Of a stretch of 64,000 nt of DNA, positions 63,348 through 64,000 are shown piece after piece. The notes beneath the pieces were generated by a model that ran no database searches, had not been told where the DNA came from, and was given only the letters and a program-made list of their open reading frames with translations. A program made the position numbers and the translations under genes. The stretch is from GWE2-40-63 sp050251815 (GTDB lineage: Bacteria > Bacteroidota > Bacteroidia > Bacteroidales > SZUA-534), in NCBI GenBank assembly GCA_050251815.1, contig JBFWMB010000011.1, forward strand, positions 1-64,000, given 5' to 3'. Each line of letters starts with the position of its first letter. Positions within the stretch are counted from its first letter, which is position 1.

Positions 63348-63374
63348 AATTTCATTTATAAAAAAAAGAGACTG

Positions 63375-63467
63375 TTATTTCTTCTTTTTATGCCTGTTTT
63401 TGCGTAGCCTTTTCTTACGCTTATGCGTGGCCATCTTATGTCTTTTCCTTTTCTTTCCGCTTGGCAT
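63375..63467 (-). CDS. AURKAIP1/COX24-domain small basic protein (mS38-like)
   Basis: A 30-residue protein made almost only of Lys, Arg and His, opening MPSGKKRKRHKMATHKRK and ending in a run of lysines. It matches the small Bacteroidota proteins annotated with the AURKAIP1/COX24 domain, related to mitochondrial ribosomal protein mS38 and to bacterial bS22-type proteins. It is probably a ribosomal protein of the small subunit. It is too short for most gene callers. It lies between HU and the RNase G gene, a place where I recall it in other Bacteroidota. Confidence 0.85.
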   Translation of the reverse strand: MPSGKKRKRHKMATHKRKKRLRKNRHKKKK

Positions 63468-63489
63468 AATTCGTAATTTTAGATGTTAA

Positions 63490-63777
63490 TTATTTTTTTA
63501 CACTACTTTTAACCTTGCTAACAAATGTTTTTGCAGGTTTAAAAGATGGAATAAAATGCTCAGGAATAATGATAGTGGTGTTTTTCGATATATTCCGAGC
63601 AGTTTTTTCAGCTCTTTTCTTAACTACAAAACTACCAAAACCTCTTAGGTAAACGTTGTTACCAGTTTCCAACGAAGTTTTAATGCTTTCCATAAAAGCC
63701 TCAACAGTTTTCTGAACTGTTACTTTCTCAATTCCTGTGTTCTTTGAGATTTCGTTAACAATATCTGCTTTTGTCAT
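63490..63777 (-). CDS. HU family DNA-binding protein
   Basis: Histone-like protein of 95 residues that bends and compacts DNA as a dimer. Features: MTKADIVNEISKNTGIEKVTVQKTVEAFMESIK helices, the GFGSFVVKKRAEKTARN arm strand and the tip region with IPEHFIPSFKPAKTF. A short basic tail (SKVKSSVKK) extends beyond the classical end. A -7 box lies upstream at 63828. It is followed 22 bases later by the COX24-like gene, so the two may be co-transcribed. Confidence 0.95.
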   Translation of the reverse strand: MTKADIVNEISKNTGIEKVTVQKTVEAFMESIKTSLETGNNVYLRGFGSFVVKKRAEKTARNISKNTTIIIPEHFIPSFKPAKTFVSKVKSSVKK

Positions 63778-63827
63778 TTCTAAAAACCTTTTATATCAAT
63801 TATTTAATTTTTTTCAAAAAGTGTTGG

Positions 63828-63835
63828 CAAATATA
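63828..63835 (-). promoter_or_regulatory. -7 box for the HU gene
   Basis: On the minus strand this reads TATATTTG, an exact fit to TAnnTTTG, about 50 bases before the HU start codon. Confidence 0.55.
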
Positions 63836-63912
63836 AATGTTTAATTCTGAATATGAAAACAATTCCACTAATTTTGTCTAAAAAAAAATTACACTTATAA
63901 GATTGTTTTTCA

Positions 63913-64000
63913 GTGAATACTAGCGCTCTCCTGACTTTGTGGTATCAAAAAAATATGCGGGACCTGCCTTGGAGGCAAGTTAAAAATCCGTATATCACAT
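63913..64000 (+). CDS. mutY: A/G-specific adenine DNA glycosylase, 5' end only
   Basis: The visible 29 codons begin at a GTG at 63913 and read ALLTLWYQKNMRDLPWRQVK and NPYIT, which matches the N-terminus of MutY (the RDLPWR and NPY segments are hallmarks). An in-frame TAA at 63898-63900 rules out a start further upstream, so GTG must be the start. MutY removes adenine mispaired with 8-oxoguanine. The gene is divergent from HU and runs off the right edge of the window. Confidence 0.88.
   Translation, partial: MNTSALLTLWYQKNMRDLPWRQVKNPYIT

Overview
The window looks like chromosomal DNA from a Bacteroidota bacterium, probably from the Bacteroidales/Marinilabiliales side; the genus cannot be read from the sequence. 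The evidence is a SusC-like TonB-dependent receptor with a carboxypeptidase-regulatory N-terminal domain, DUF6261, DUF4924 and four-helix-bundle proteins typical of the phylum, many promoters fitting the Bacteroidota -7 box TAnnTTTG, few Shine-Dalgarno sequences, and a mutY / HU / COX24-like / RNase G block at the right end that I recognise as a common Bacteroidota arrangement. I found no rRNA, tRNA, CRISPR array, phage or intact transposase.

Layout. 0.1-8.6 kb is a heavy-metal (copper/silver type) efflux operon: RND pump, outer-membrane factor, an intruding four-helix-bundle gene, membrane-fusion adaptor with metal-binding and DUF3347 domains, periplasmic HMA protein and, after a terminator, a cation transporter. 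8.6-11.7 kb holds small redox and unknown genes and ends in a clearly decayed HMA plus cation-transporter pseudogene. 12-13.5 kb is glutamine synthetase. 14-19.7 kb is a xylose module: xylulokinase, xylose isomerase, MFS sugar symporter and an AraC-type regulator. Two copies of a short repeat flank this module, one with terminal inverted repeats. 19.9-22.7 kb is a TonB-dependent receptor on the minus strand behind a clear TPP riboswitch, hence a probable thiamin-compound transporter. 22.7-26.9 kb is repeat-rich accessory DNA with REP-like palindromes, a duplicated DUF6261 3' end, an alpha/beta hydrolase and a DUF4160/DUF2442 pair. 27.7-38.7 kb is mostly housekeeping: membrane pyrophosphatase, Gfo/Idh/MocA oxidoreductase, phosphoesterases, thioredoxin, CCA-adding enzyme and a beta-helix lipoprotein.

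38.8-50.3 kb is the most interesting part, a compact chemosensory operon on the minus strand. In transcription order it encodes a 600-residue coiled-coil protein with a CheZ-like D-x3-Q motif, a STAS protein, CheY, CheA, CheW, CheR, a kinase-like ATPase whose H-box histidine is asparagine, CheD and CheB. A GAF/PAS membrane sensor without an output domain follows, and a divergent response regulator sits at the head. There is no methyl-accepting receptor and no flagellar or pilus gene in the window, so what it senses and controls is open.

50.3-64 kb holds transketolase, another response regulator, LemA and two TPM-domain proteins, a DUF4924 protein, a 7TM-PAS-SpoIIE phosphatase, DsbD, an RNase G/E-type ribonuclease, a 30-codon COX24/mS38-like gene, HU and the 5' end of mutY.
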